A DNA stretch of 64,000 nucleotides from Fulvitalea axinellae (GTDB lineage: Bacteria; Bacteroidota; Bacteroidia; Cytophagales; Cyclobacteriaceae). Below are positions 36,101 through 43,498 of the stretch, in pieces. Position numbers and translations under genes: made by a program. Where the stretch lies: NCBI RefSeq assembly GCF_036492835.1, contig NZ_AP025315.1:310001-374000 (forward strand), read 5' to 3'. Below the pieces are notes generated by a model. The model was not told the origin of the DNA, searched no databases, and saw only the letters and a program-made list of their open reading frames with translations. The number at the start of each line of letters is the position of its first letter. The stretch's first letter is position 1.

Positions 36101-37259
36101 TACTAAAGAAGAGCGTGATCGCTTGGTGACTTGGATTGACCTTAACGTTCCTTATCACGCTGATTTCCATGATGTTCCTGACTACCGCGGTAGTAACCAA
36201 AAGGATCGTCGAGTTCAGTTGATGAAGGAAATCAACAATATGGAGTACACAGCTGAGGACGAATTGGCGCGCGCCAACGCTCTTCGCGAAGCTCGCGGAC
36301 CGATCCAACCGATCATGCCGGAAACAGCTCCCGCTCCGAAATACAAGAAGGTAAAAGCCCGCAACTGGCCATTCGACGCTACAAAAGCTAAAGAATTGCA
36401 AGCCAAAGTTGGAACCGAGACTAAGAAGATTGACTTGGGTAACGGACAGACTATCGAATTGGTGAAAATTCCTGCCGGTGAGTTTGTTATGGGATCTGAT
36501 GACGTTGAGGCTCAGGCTTTGCCAAAGACTCGTGTGAAGGTTAAGAAATCTTACTGGATGGCTAAGTACGAAATCAGTAATGGCCAATTCCGTTCGGTAT
36601 TCCCAGAGCACAACAGCCGTGTGATGGACCAGCAGTGGAAAGACCACACCCGTCCTGGTTACGAAGCCAACCGCGATGAGCAACCCGCTATCAGGATGTC
36701 ATGGCAAGAGGCCCAGGCTTTCTGCGAAGAGTTGAGCAAGAAGACTGGCCTCAAGGTTAAGCTTCCTACTGAGGCTCAGTGGGAATGGGCTTGCCGCGCA
36801 GGTAGCGATAAGGATATGGCATTCGGTGACCAGACAGCTGACTTTACCGCTTACGCTAACTTCGCTGACGAAAGTTTGCAGAAGATGGCCGTTATCGGTG
36901 TGGATCCAAAGCCGATGAACCCGAACCACACTTACTTCAAGTACTACGACTACATCCCGAGAGCTTCCGGCACTAATGACAACAGCATGTTGCAGTCCGT
37001 TTCCGGAAAGTATAAGCCAAACGCGTGGGGCTTGTACGATATGCACGGTAACGTAGCTGAGTGGACTCGTTCGGATTATGTTCCTTACCCTTACAACGCT
37101 AAGGACGGACGTAACGCCGGAAACCTTGATTCGGAAAAAACCGTTCGCGGTGGTTCTTGGAAAGAGCGTCCGCGTCATGGTGCCGCCGGTTACCGTAACG
37201 GATACAAGTCATGGCAGAAGGTTTACAACGTAGGTTTCCGTGTTGTAATCGAAGAATAA
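33180..37259 (+). CDS. Giant di-heme exported protein: NPCBM + hydrazine-synthase-alpha-like + FGE-like domain
   Basis: 1359 residues. A signal peptide (hydrophobic segment about 18-35, cleaved near TLAAKK) is followed by an NPCBM-like carbohydrate-binding domain (about 42-215; LTVHAEGKVVYKL and FEAEVGVDTR are its markers). A helical linker comes next, then a beta-propeller-type region (about 400-720; LHFDAGKVMFTSA, DACYLPDGRVAMVSN) as in hydrazine synthase alpha and TolB/PD40 proteins. Two heme c sites follow, CIGCH at 851 and CVGCH at 901. The C-terminal FGE-sulfatase fold (about 1088-1355) reads GGSWKERPRHGAAGYR where active FGE has its two cysteines, so it cannot make formylglycine. Codon use is strongly biased to CGT, GGT, AAC, GAC and TAC, suggesting very high expression. 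Hydrazine synthesis itself is not implied. Two adjacent ATGs could start translation. Confidence 0.8.
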   Translation: MMVRHGFFTAFRKIVWWSGGGLALLLFLLPGLTLAAKKKKGHFYVKRDTWEATMAASKKAYGDYVASLGFTPVSSGVLKHKQAAEPISVDVSGLSELILVISGGANGNSYDHGVWGNARLIDRKGNVTWLEDLDWVSAKSGWRKTTPGANLYGEKANIGGKKYEHCLTVHAEGKVVYKLDKKYAKFEAEVGVDTRGGNKRSSIIFQVHGSEPGSVLREVAKDFPQESGMYSLFAGTSGADYLTMGGTEYERALLTKVLGKLESPEFFRNEALKIKANGGESIDYLKLFKKVVGAIDAQDQLAMIDFEAMRLSIENMDKEFGAKYNGKAYLSELKRLESQKPAMEHALYKGDPKAVAWINKTSGFKRKALMANPLLDFDQLLVVRHKLGNRARTSGPNAPDMVLPRSNWKTIGSTSNPSKGWDTEIAVLSNLRGGVDSKTLYKPKGPHAITDLDLHFDAGKVMFTSATDNGRWGLFEVNIDGSNVKQLSPDKYPDLDFYDACYLPDGRVAMVSNVSMQGVPCVNGSDPVGSMCLLDPETRTFKQINFGQDNDWDPVVLSNGRIMYLRWEYTDNVHYFTRVLMHMNPDGTGKKEYYGSASYWPNTIFDAKPIPGHKTKLVGIVSGHHGTARSGELVIFDPAKGRQEADGVVQRIPGRGQKVEPIIKDKLVDGVWPQFTNPYPLDDNYYLVTAKMKPGGLWGLYLVDTFDNLTLVKEYEGEGIRDVFPLKKRPTPPVIPDKIKPNAKDATVYIADVYEGQGLKGVKRGSVKELRVFAYKFAYNTSKSNNDAMGIEAAWDVKRVLGTVPVYEDGSAMFKIPANVAISLQPLDEHGQAMQIMRSWLTAMPGETISCIGCHEDQNTVPVPKRTIASNRSPVDIKPFYGEVRPFSFVNEVQPVLDAKCVGCHNGNDPELPNFADKTTLPYRNVSRSYFDLQKFVRRPGPESDLHVLTPMDFHASTSEVIMKLNKGHHNVKLTKEERDRLVTWIDLNVPYHADFHDVPDYRGSNQKDRRVQLMKEINNMEYTAEDELARANALREARGPIQPIMPETAPAPKYKKVKARNWPFDATKAKELQAKVGTETKKIDLGNGQTIELVKIPAGEFVMGSDDVEAQALPKTRVKVKKSYWMAKYEISNGQFRSVFPEHNSRVMDQQWKDHTRPGYEANRDEQPAIRMSWQEAQAFCEELSKKTGLKVKLPTEAQWEWACRAGSDKDMAFGDQTADFTAYANFADESLQKMAVIGVDPKPMNPNHTYFKYYDYIPRASGTNDNSMLQSVSGKYKPNAWGLYDMHGNVAEWTRSDYVPYPYNAKDGRNAGNLDSEKTVRGGSWKERPRHGAAGYRNGYKSWQKVYNVGFRVVIEE

Positions 37260-37287
37260 TCTTCCGAAAGGAATCATGATAATAGTG

Positions 37288-37318
37288 AAAAGGCTTCCCA
37301 ATCGGGAAGCCTTTTCTG
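37288..37318 (+). terminator. Rho-independent terminator of the giant cytochrome gene
   Basis: A perfect 12-base stem (AAAAGGCTTCCC/GGGAAGCCTTTT) with a 4-base loop, 28 bases after the stop codon. Confidence 0.88.
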
Positions 37319-37449
37319 TTATATAGCAGAATATTTTTCAATCCATATTTGTCCTAAATCCCTTTGTAACGATTTGTTTTTGTGTTGCTTATAAGTTCAG
37401 TTGTATTGCGAAATTCTAGCTGGATTATTATTTGTAAATAAACTGGATT

Positions 37450-37497
37450 TTGAAAATGAATCTAAAGAGGTATATTTGTTCGGTAATCTACGAACAA
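37450..37497 (+). promoter_or_regulatory. Promoter with overlapping ArsR-type operator
   Basis: TTG at 37450-37452, an 18-base spacer and TATATTTG at 37471-37478 (perfect TAnnTTTG). A perfect dyad TTGTTCG-N8-CGAACAA at 37476-37497 begins within the -7 element and ends 2 bases before the arsR start codon. A repressor bound there would block both polymerase and translation start, as expected for arsenic-responsive autoregulation. The transcript would have almost no leader. Confidence 0.6.
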
Positions 37498-37499
37498 CT

Positions 37500-37799
37500 A
37501 TGGCGCTATTGGAAAACAACGAAGCTAGACGAAAAAGAATGGCCCGGTATGCGAAAGCGATGGGGCATCCTATCAGGCTGTATGTGCTTGAGCTTTTGTC
37601 AAAACAGTCTTGTTGTTATAGTGGAGATCTGAGTGAGGAATTGCCGATAGCCAAATCTACCTTGTCCCAGCACCTTAAGGAACTGAAGGACGCAGGTCTT
37701 ATTCAAGGACAAATCGAGACCCCCAGAGTCAAGTATTGTATAAATAGGGAGAATTGGAAAGAGGCGAGTACGCTTTTCAAAACCCTTTTTGATTCGTAA
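37500..37799 (+). CDS. arsR: ArsR/SmtB family repressor
   Basis: 99 residues from ATG 37500. A winged helix-turn-helix with MGHPIRLYVLELLSKQSCCYSGDLSEELPIAKSTLSQHLKELKDAGLIQGQ. A Cys-Cys pair sits just before the recognition helices (near residue 38), where arsenic-binding cysteines occur in some ArsR proteins. Its DNA-binding helix is STLSQHLKELKDAG. It is the first gene of an arsenical-resistance cluster, with dyads at its own promoter and just before arsE. A longer in-frame version would start upstream of the promoter and is rejected. Its inducer is probably a trivalent arsenical (inference). Confidence 0.87.
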   Translation: MALLENNEARRKRMARYAKAMGHPIRLYVLELLSKQSCCYSGDLSEELPIAKSTLSQHLKELKDAGLIQGQIETPRVKYCINRENWKEASTLFKTLFDS

Positions 37800-37816
37800 A
37801 AAAATTTATCTTTAAA

Positions 37817-37841
37817 GTTCGTTGTTTTACGAACAACGAAC
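37817..37841. promoter_or_regulatory. Second operator-like dyad between arsR and arsE
   Basis: GTTCGTTGT-N7-ACAACGAAC, a perfect 9-base dyad containing the same GTTCG/CGAAC half-sites as the operator upstream of arsR. A TATCTTTA (one mismatch to TAnnTTTG) lies just before it at 37807-37814. It may be an internal operator-promoter, or a hairpin that trims expression of arsR relative to arsEFG. Confidence 0.5.
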
Positions 37842-37856
37842 ATAAATGCGTTTACT

Positions 37857-38096
37857 ATGGAAATTATGGTTTTGGGCCCAGGATGCCCCAAATGCAAAAA
37901 ACTAGAAGAGGCTACGAATCAGGCTGTTGCCCAGTCTGAAACACAGGTCAACGTTACGAAGGTGGAAGATATCATGAAAATTATGGAATACGGTATCATG
38001 AGCACCCCTGCTTTGGTGATAGATGGTGAAGTCGTGATGAAAGGTAGGGTCCCTTCCGTAAATGAACTGGCCGAATTGATTACATCAAAAAAATGA
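37857..38096 (+). CDS. arsE: Small thioredoxin-like protein ArsE
   Basis: 79 residues with the compact thioredoxin fold of the MTH895/TM0996 redox-disulfide group: MEIMVLGPGCPKCKKLEEAT with active-site CPKC (residues 10-13), and the cis-proline region STPALVIDGEVVMKGR. In Shewanella arsEFG clusters, such a protein acts with ArsF to reduce nitro groups of aromatic arsenicals (established for that system; here by homology of gene order). It is cytosolic, with no signal peptide. The stop overlaps arsF start by 4 bases (ATGA). Confidence 0.8.
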   Translation: MEIMVLGPGCPKCKKLEEATNQAVAQSETQVNVTKVEDIMKIMEYGIMSTPALVIDGEVVMKGRVPSVNELAELITSKK

Positions 38097-38527
38097 ATTC
38101 CATGAGAAAATTAGTAGCCATTATCGTTTTTGCGCTTATGATTAGTGCTGGCCAGACTTGGGCCCAATGTTGTGCCACTACCGCTTCGGCAAAAGAAAAG
38201 ACGGCGTGTGTTACCGCCAAGAATGCCGAAAGCCCCGTAAAGGTATATTATTTTCATGCATCACGTCGATGCGATACCTGCGTGGCCGTAGAGAAGGTAA
38301 CCAAAGAGGCTGTTCAGGAATATTTTGGGGATATAAAATCGTTTCAATCCGTAAATAGGGAAAAAGAAGCTGATTTGGTAAAGAAGTTCAAAGTTAGCGG
38401 ACAAACTCTACTAGTTGTTAGTGGAGACAAGCAAGTTAACCTCACAAGCTTGGCGTTTCTGAATGCCCGAATGCACCCCGATAAGCTTAAGAAGAAAATA
38501 AAATCAACGATCAGCTCAATGGAATAA
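38093..38527 (+). CDS. arsF: ArsF-like nitroreductase-subunit protein, exported thioredoxin fold
   Basis: 144 residues. A signal peptide (MRKLVAIIVFALMISAGQTWAQ) is followed by a thioredoxin-like domain, VKVYYFHASRRCDTCVAVEKVTKEAVQEYF with CDTC, and a conserved C-terminal SGQTLLVVSGDKQVNLTSLAF. The short Cys-rich region right after the signal (QCCATT...KTACV) offers extra thiols. It matches the family named nitrophenyl compound nitroreductase subunit ArsF. It may work with ArsE across the membrane through the ArsG permease. Start ATG 38093 (overlap) or 38102 are both possible. Confidence 0.78.
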   Translation: MNSMRKLVAIIVFALMISAGQTWAQCCATTASAKEKTACVTAKNAESPVKVYYFHASRRCDTCVAVEKVTKEAVQEYFGDIKSFQSVNREKEADLVKKFKVSGQTLLVVSGDKQVNLTSLAFLNARMHPDKLKKKIKSTISSME

Positions 38528-38530
38528 GCG

Positions 38531-39229
38531 ATGGAAGTGTTGTTGGAATTTTTGGAAACGTCTAAGGCGCCGGCGCTTTCAGCGTTTGTCTTGGGCCTAA
38601 TGACAGCCATAAGCCCTTGCCCGTTAGCCACGAATATTACGGCGATAGGTTTTATTGGAAAAGATATTTCGGATAGAAATACCGTTTTTGTCAAAGGCTT
38701 GGTCTACACCCTTGGCAGAGCGCTTACCTATACCGGAATTGGGTTGGTTTTCTATTTCGGCGCAAGCCAATTCGAAATATCTGGATTTTTACAAGATTGG
38801 GGAGAAAAGCTCCTCGGCCCTCTTCTTATTCTGGTGGCCTTGATGATGCTCGATGTTTTTAAAATTAATTTCCCTGGATTATCGGATTTGACCGAAAAGC
38901 TAGGGCAAAAATCGGCGAACAGTCTTTTGGGCGTATTGGCTTTGGGAGTAGTTTTCGCATTGGCGTTTTGTCCCTATAGTGGCGTATTATATTTCGGAAT
39001 GCTTATCCCGATGACTATTAGCGGGCCGGAAGGACTTTACCTGCCTATTATTTTCGCTTTGGCTACCGGTATTCCCGTTATCATATTCGCTTGGTTTATT
39101 GCCTTCAGCGTTTCGTCAATAGGTAAAATGTACAATAAGATAGCAATTGTTGAACTGTGGTTTAGACGAATTGTCGCTTTGGTTTTCCTTTTGGCGGGAT
39201 TGTATTACGTGGCTTTGTTCTTTATTTAA
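38531..39229 (+). CDS. arsG: ArsG-family permease (CcdA-like) for aromatic arsenicals
   Basis: 232 residues with six hydrophobic helices in the DsbD/CcdA pattern. The paired motifs MTAISPCPLATN (about 30-41) and ALAFCPYSGVLY (about 148-159) each contain a cysteine next to a proline, as in DsbD transmembrane domains. ArsG proteins extrude trivalent aromatic aminobenzyl arsenicals in the Shewanella system. The CcdA-like cysteine pair also suits electron transfer to ArsF, so the function may be transport, redox or both. It lies 3 bases after arsF and 11 before the ArsP-type gene. Confidence 0.82.
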   Translation: MEVLLEFLETSKAPALSAFVLGLMTAISPCPLATNITAIGFIGKDISDRNTVFVKGLVYTLGRALTYTGIGLVFYFGASQFEISGFLQDWGEKLLGPLLILVALMMLDVFKINFPGLSDLTEKLGQKSANSLLGVLALGVVFALAFCPYSGVLYFGMLIPMTISGPEGLYLPIIFALATGIPVIIFAWFIAFSVSSIGKMYNKIAIVELWFRRIVALVFLLAGLYYVALFFI

Positions 39230-39240
39230 ATAATACAGAA

Positions 39241-40290
39241 ATGCTGGATAAATCGATAGCCATAAACCGTAAGGCAAATGGTTGGCTCCTACCCATTCTT
39301 CTATTGCTGATTTGGATAGTTATCTATCGTAATCTCACTGCGATTTCCGATTTTATCGTATTGGATTTAATGGGAATGCAAGCAGGCGAACATCTTACCG
39401 AAACACTACGGTTTTTTATATTCGAAGTTCCTAAGGTAATGCTCCTGCTGGCCTTAATCATTTTCGTGGTAGGAGTTCTCAGGACTTATGTGACTCCAGA
39501 AAAAACAAGGAGTTTACTTGAAGGCAAATCATTGTTTACGGGCAATATTCTAGCCTCTGTTTTGGGAATAATTACGCCTTTTTGTTCATGTTCGGCGATC
39601 CCTCTTTTTCTCGGGTTTATAGAAGCTGGAGTGCCTTTGGGCGTAACTTTTTCTTTCCTGATCGCCGCTCCAATGATCAACGAAGTGGCTCTGATACTGC
39701 TTGCGGGAATGTTTGGTTGGAAAATCGCAATGATTTATGTATTGACAGGCTTGGCTATAGCGATATTCTCGGGATGGATAATCGCAAAACTAAGGCTGGA
39801 ACGTTATGTAGCGAACTGGGTATATAAAGTCAAATCCGGTGGCCCAAAAGAAACGACAGTAGCCATGACACAGGTGCAACGTGTAGCTGAGGGTTTTTCC
39901 GAAGTAAAGAGCACGGTCGGTAAGATTTGGCTTTATATCGTTATCGGAATAGCGGTGGGTGCCGGTGCGCACGGTTACGTGCCCGAGGACTTTCTCGGTG
40001 AGTTGTTGGGAAAAGACAATCTTCTCGCTGTCCCTATGGCCATTGTGTTTGGCGTGCCGATGTATTCCAACGCCGCTGGGGTAATTCCAATCGTTAGTGT
40101 ATTAATTGAGAAAGGAGTTTCTCTAGGTACGGCATTGGCATTTATGATGTCGGTTATAGCACTTTCCCTTCCGGAAATTATAATTCTTAAAAAAGTATTG
40201 AAATGGCAATTGATAGCCGTTTTTGTGGGAATCGTTACTCTGGGGATTATTTCGGTGGGTTTTCTCTTTAACCATATTATTCAAATCTGA
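39241..40290 (+). CDS. arsP: ArsP-like permease (DUF318 family)
   Basis: 349 residues with 8 or so membrane helices. The TPFCSCSAIPLFLGFIEAG motif (about 112-130), rich in cysteine, is the hallmark of ArsP/DUF318 permeases, and a second half repeats the pattern at GVPMYSNAAGVIP. ArsP effluxes trivalent organoarsenicals such as methylarsenite and roxarsone(III); some relatives move other metals. It is the last gene of the arsR-E-F-G cluster and is followed by a strong terminator. Together with ArsG it gives two different exits for organoarsenicals. Confidence 0.82.
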   Translation: MLDKSIAINRKANGWLLPILLLLIWIVIYRNLTAISDFIVLDLMGMQAGEHLTETLRFFIFEVPKVMLLLALIIFVVGVLRTYVTPEKTRSLLEGKSLFTGNILASVLGIITPFCSCSAIPLFLGFIEAGVPLGVTFSFLIAAPMINEVALILLAGMFGWKIAMIYVLTGLAIAIFSGWIIAKLRLERYVANWVYKVKSGGPKETTVAMTQVQRVAEGFSEVKSTVGKIWLYIVIGIAVGAGAHGYVPEDFLGELLGKDNLLAVPMAIVFGVPMYSNAAGVIPIVSVLIEKGVSLGTALAFMMSVIALSLPEIIILKKVLKWQLIAVFVGIVTLGIISVGFLFNHIIQI

Positions 40291-40310
40291 TAAGCGAAAC
40301 GGTCCAATGT

Positions 40311-40355
40311 TGTCCCGTAAGAAGACGCTTCGTTCTTTTTACGGGACATTTTTTT
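40311..40355 (+). terminator. Rho-independent terminator of the ars cluster
   Basis: TGTCCCGTAA pairs with TTACGGGACA (10 bases) around an 18-base loop that itself pairs partly, followed by seven T. Confidence 0.88.
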
Positions 40356-40549
40356 GATAATATCAGACTTGAGGGTATTACAAGGTATTAAACTGAAGTA
40401 AGAGTATAATTTATTAGATCAATTTGATGTAAAAGAAGATATATTCCCCCTTTCCCTTTCTGTCGATACTTTAAATTTACCTACGTAGTTCTTTTTTCTT
40501 TTCCGGATACTTTTTGTTTCTCGGGAAAGGCAACCTCGATATTTTTATC

Positions 40550-42745
40550 ATGAAGCACAGACTGTTATTACTGTTGGTATTCCTTTATTCAGGAATGCTT
40601 TTTGGCCAAAACCTGGAATCTGAAAAATATAAAGATCCGGACCTTTCGGTAGAGGAAAGGGTAAACGATTTATTATCAAAAATGACCATGCGGGAAAAGG
40701 TGATGCAATTGACGCAAAGTACCGCAGGCAAAAACAATAATGTAAACAACATTGGAGAAAGGGTAAAGAAGATGGACCCTATGATCGGCTCCTTGATTTA
40801 TTTCGATATGGATCCGAAAGTGCGTAACGCCATTCAGCGAAAGGCAGTTGAAGAGTCTCGGTTGGGCATTCCGATTATTTTCGGTCAAGACGTTATTCAC
40901 GGTTACCGAAGTATCTACCCTATTCCGTTGGCGCAGGCTTCCAGTTTTAATCCCGGGCTTTCGGAAAAAGCGTCGGCGATGGCCGCGCGTGAGGCGTATT
41001 TGTCGGGTGTAAACTGGACATTTTCCCCGATGATCGATGTATCTCGTGATCCGCGATGGGGCCGTGTGGCTGAGTGTTACGGCGAAGACCCTTACGTAAT
41101 CGGAATTTTTGCCGAAGGTGCTGTAAAAGGATACCAAGGCGATGACCTAAGTGCGCCGAATACAATAGCGGCGTGTTTGAAACACTTTATCGGATACGGA
41201 GTGTCTGAAGGCGGACGTGATTATCACTATACTGATATTTCGAAACAAGCTCTTTGGGAAACATATCTTCCGCCATACGAGGCTGGCGTAAAGGCAGGCG
41301 TAGCCACGCTGATGAGTTCTTTCAATGATATCAGTGGTGTCCCGGCGACTGCTAATAGTTATATTTTACGGGATATTCTTAAAGAAAAATGGGGACACGA
41401 CGGTTTTGTAGTATCTGACTGGAAAGCTGTAGCCCAATTAAAAAATCAAGGAGTGGCCAAAGACGATAAAGAGGCCGGGCTTAAGGCTTTTATGGCCGGC
41501 GTGGAGATGTGTATGGTTGACGGCATTTATGACGAGCATCTTGAAGATCTTGTAAATGAGGGGAAAGTGCCTGCCGATATCTTGGATGATGCCGTAAAAA
41601 GGGTGCTTCGCATAAAGTTTCGGTTGGGTTTATTCGATAATCCTTATTGCCCGGAACTTCCCGAGAAAAAGCGTTATTTGACCAAAGAGGATAAGGCTTT
41701 GTGCGAGGAAATGGCGGCCGAGTCTATGGTCTTGCTCAAAAATAAAGACAATACCCTTCCTTTGAAAAAAGGAGTAACTGTGGCCCTAATCGGACCTATG
41801 GCAAATGAGCAGGAACACTTGCTAGGTTCATGGCATGATCTGGGGAAAGCGAAAGACGTAACCTCAATTTATACCGCTTTTAAGAAAAAGCATCGTGGTA
41901 AAGTAAAATACGCTAAAGGATGCGATTTTAAAGGAAATGACCGTAGTGGTTTTGCCGATGCCATAGCTACTGCAAAGGCCTCCGATGCGGTGGTGGTGTG
42001 CGTAGGCGAAATGAATGATATGAACGGCGAAAATGCGTCGCGTTCGACAATCAAGCTTTCGGGGATCCAAGAAGATTTAGTGTTAGAGATGATAAAAACC
42101 GGAAAACCTGTAGTCGTTGTTTTGGCTACGGGTCGTCCTATTGAGTTGCAGAGAATAGAGCCTAAAGCAAACGCTATAATGCAGATGTGGCAACCGGGTA
42201 TCCGTGGTGCGGAGGCTTTGGTGGACCTGCTTTCGGGTAAAAAGAATCCTTCCGGAAAACTGGCGATGACTTTTCCTCGTACTACGGGACAAATCCCCGT
42301 TTATTATAATATGCGTCAGGCGGCGCGTTTAAGTTGGGGAGGCCAATACCAGGACATCAGCACCAAACCGATGTATTGGTTCGGTCACGGCTTGAGTTAT
42401 ACGAATTTTGAATACGGAACCCCAGTGGCGGATAAGTTAAAATTCAAGCGAAATGATGTAATCACAGTTACTGTAGATGTAAAAAATGCGGGTAATATGG
42501 CAGGTAAAGAAACAGTAATCTGGTATGTGACTGATCCGGCATGTTCTATTTCCCGTCCAATGAAAGAGGTTAAGTTTTTTGAAAAGAAAATGTTGCCTTC
42601 AGGAGGTACTGAACGTTATTCGTTTGTTATTAACCCTTGGCGTGATTTGAGTTATGTCAATGACACTGGAAAACGTTTTCTTGAGGCAGGAGAATATATA
42701 ATCACTGTCGGAGGAAAAGAAGTTAAATTGGAATTGTTGGATTAA
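40550..42745 (+). CDS. Glycoside hydrolase family 3 beta-glucosidase-type enzyme
   Basis: 731 residues from ATG 40550 with a signal peptide (LLLLLVFLYSGMLFGQ). The GH3 N-terminal barrel carries LGIPIIFGQDVIHGYRSIYPIPLAQASSFNP, PMIDVSRDPRWGRVAECYGEDP and KHFIGYG, and the nucleophile Asp290 sits in GFVVSDWKAV. The (alpha/beta)6 sandwich and a C-terminal fibronectin III-like domain (YWFGHGLSYTNFEY onward) are complete. This order (BglX type) indicates a periplasmic beta-glucosidase or beta-xylosidase acting on oligosaccharides. An upstream in-frame TTG at 40514 is less likely. It is convergent with the LytTR gene and shares its terminator. Confidence 0.93.
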   Translation: MKHRLLLLLVFLYSGMLFGQNLESEKYKDPDLSVEERVNDLLSKMTMREKVMQLTQSTAGKNNNVNNIGERVKKMDPMIGSLIYFDMDPKVRNAIQRKAVEESRLGIPIIFGQDVIHGYRSIYPIPLAQASSFNPGLSEKASAMAAREAYLSGVNWTFSPMIDVSRDPRWGRVAECYGEDPYVIGIFAEGAVKGYQGDDLSAPNTIAACLKHFIGYGVSEGGRDYHYTDISKQALWETYLPPYEAGVKAGVATLMSSFNDISGVPATANSYILRDILKEKWGHDGFVVSDWKAVAQLKNQGVAKDDKEAGLKAFMAGVEMCMVDGIYDEHLEDLVNEGKVPADILDDAVKRVLRIKFRLGLFDNPYCPELPEKKRYLTKEDKALCEEMAAESMVLLKNKDNTLPLKKGVTVALIGPMANEQEHLLGSWHDLGKAKDVTSIYTAFKKKHRGKVKYAKGCDFKGNDRSGFADAIATAKASDAVVVCVGEMNDMNGENASRSTIKLSGIQEDLVLEMIKTGKPVVVVLATGRPIELQRIEPKANAIMQMWQPGIRGAEALVDLLSGKKNPSGKLAMTFPRTTGQIPVYYNMRQAARLSWGGQYQDISTKPMYWFGHGLSYTNFEYGTPVADKLKFKRNDVITVTVDVKNAGNMAGKETVIWYVTDPACSISRPMKEVKFFEKKMLPSGGTERYSFVINPWRDLSYVNDTGKRFLEAGEYIITVGGKEVKLELLD

Positions 42746-42750
42746 CAGAA

Positions 42751-42789
42751 AAGGCCCGTACAGAAGTATTAATGCTTCGTACGGGCTTT
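42751..42789. terminator. Bidirectional terminator
   Basis: AAGGCCCGTAC pairs with GTACGGGCTT around a 17-base loop with a GAAGTATTAATGCTTC inner pairing, between convergent GH3 and LytTR genes. Confidence 0.82.
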
Positions 42790-42790
42790 G

Positions 42791-43498
42791 TCAACGTTGC
42801 AAGTACTCGTTTAATAATCGTTCTCTGAAAGTCCTACCTATTGGAACGGGATTTCCTTCTTGGAAAAAGATTTGATTGCCAGATACTTTCCGGATCTTTT
42901 CCACATTTACGATATAAGATTTATGGACTTGCGTAAAAGTTTTCTTGGGCATTTTGTCCAACCAATACCGCAAAGAGTGTGAACTTAGTACTTTGTCGTT
43001 TTCGGTGAATATTTCCGTATAATCTAATTCCGAACGGATATACAAAATTGATTTGACGCTTATTCCCAAGTGTTCGTGTCCCGATTTTACAAATAGTACA
43101 TCCATGTTTGAAGGTTCTTCCTTTTGGACATTTCCATTATCATCCTCAGTCTCTATTTTCACTTTTGAAACAGCTTGCAGAAAACGTTCGAATGAAAACG
43201 GTTTAAGAAGATAGTCCGTTACGTTCAATTCGTATCCTTTTAACGCGTATTCGGAATATGCGGTGGTCAAAATAACTTTTGGGCGTTTGGGTAGGATAGT
43301 CAAAAAATCCAGTCCGGAAATTTTAGGTAAATGGATATCCAGAAAAATCAAATCCACCGAATTGTTTTTAAGATATTCCAAAGCCGAAACCGAATCCGAA
43401 AAACAGGCGCTGAGTTCCAGATGTCCCACATCCTGAATATACTTTTTCAGAATGCGTTGGGCTGGAGCTTGGTCCTCTATGATGATACAAGTAATCAT
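42791..43498 (-). CDS. LytTR family response regulator
   Basis: 235 residues. The receiver domain (1-120) has IIIEDQAPAQ, phosphoacceptor Asp54 in LIFLDIHLPKISG, and TTAYSEYALKGYELNVTDYLLKPFSFERF. The LytTR DNA-binding domain (about 135-235) contains HKSYIVNVEKI and GNPVPIGRTFRERL. It binds direct repeats upstream of target genes. Its start overlaps the upstream kinase gene by 4 bases (ATGA), forming a two-component pair. Targets are unknown; flanking GH3 and outer membrane receptor genes are candidates. Confidence 0.92.
   Translation of the reverse strand: MITCIIIEDQAPAQRILKKYIQDVGHLELSACFSDSVSALEYLKNNSVDLIFLDIHLPKISGLDFLTILPKRPKVILTTAYSEYALKGYELNVTDYLLKPFSFERFLQAVSKVKIETEDDNGNVQKEEPSNMDVLFVKSGHEHLGISVKSILYIRSELDYTEIFTENDKVLSSHSLRYWLDKMPKKTFTQVHKSYIVNVEKIRKVSGNQIFFQEGNPVPIGRTFRERLLNEYLQR

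Noticed and set aside
33180-37259. The C-terminal FGE-like fold could be a diversity-generating-retroelement variable region.
   Set aside because: No reverse transcriptase, template repeat or Asn-codon-rich (AAC) cluster is visible near the end of the gene; the region uses ordinary codons.
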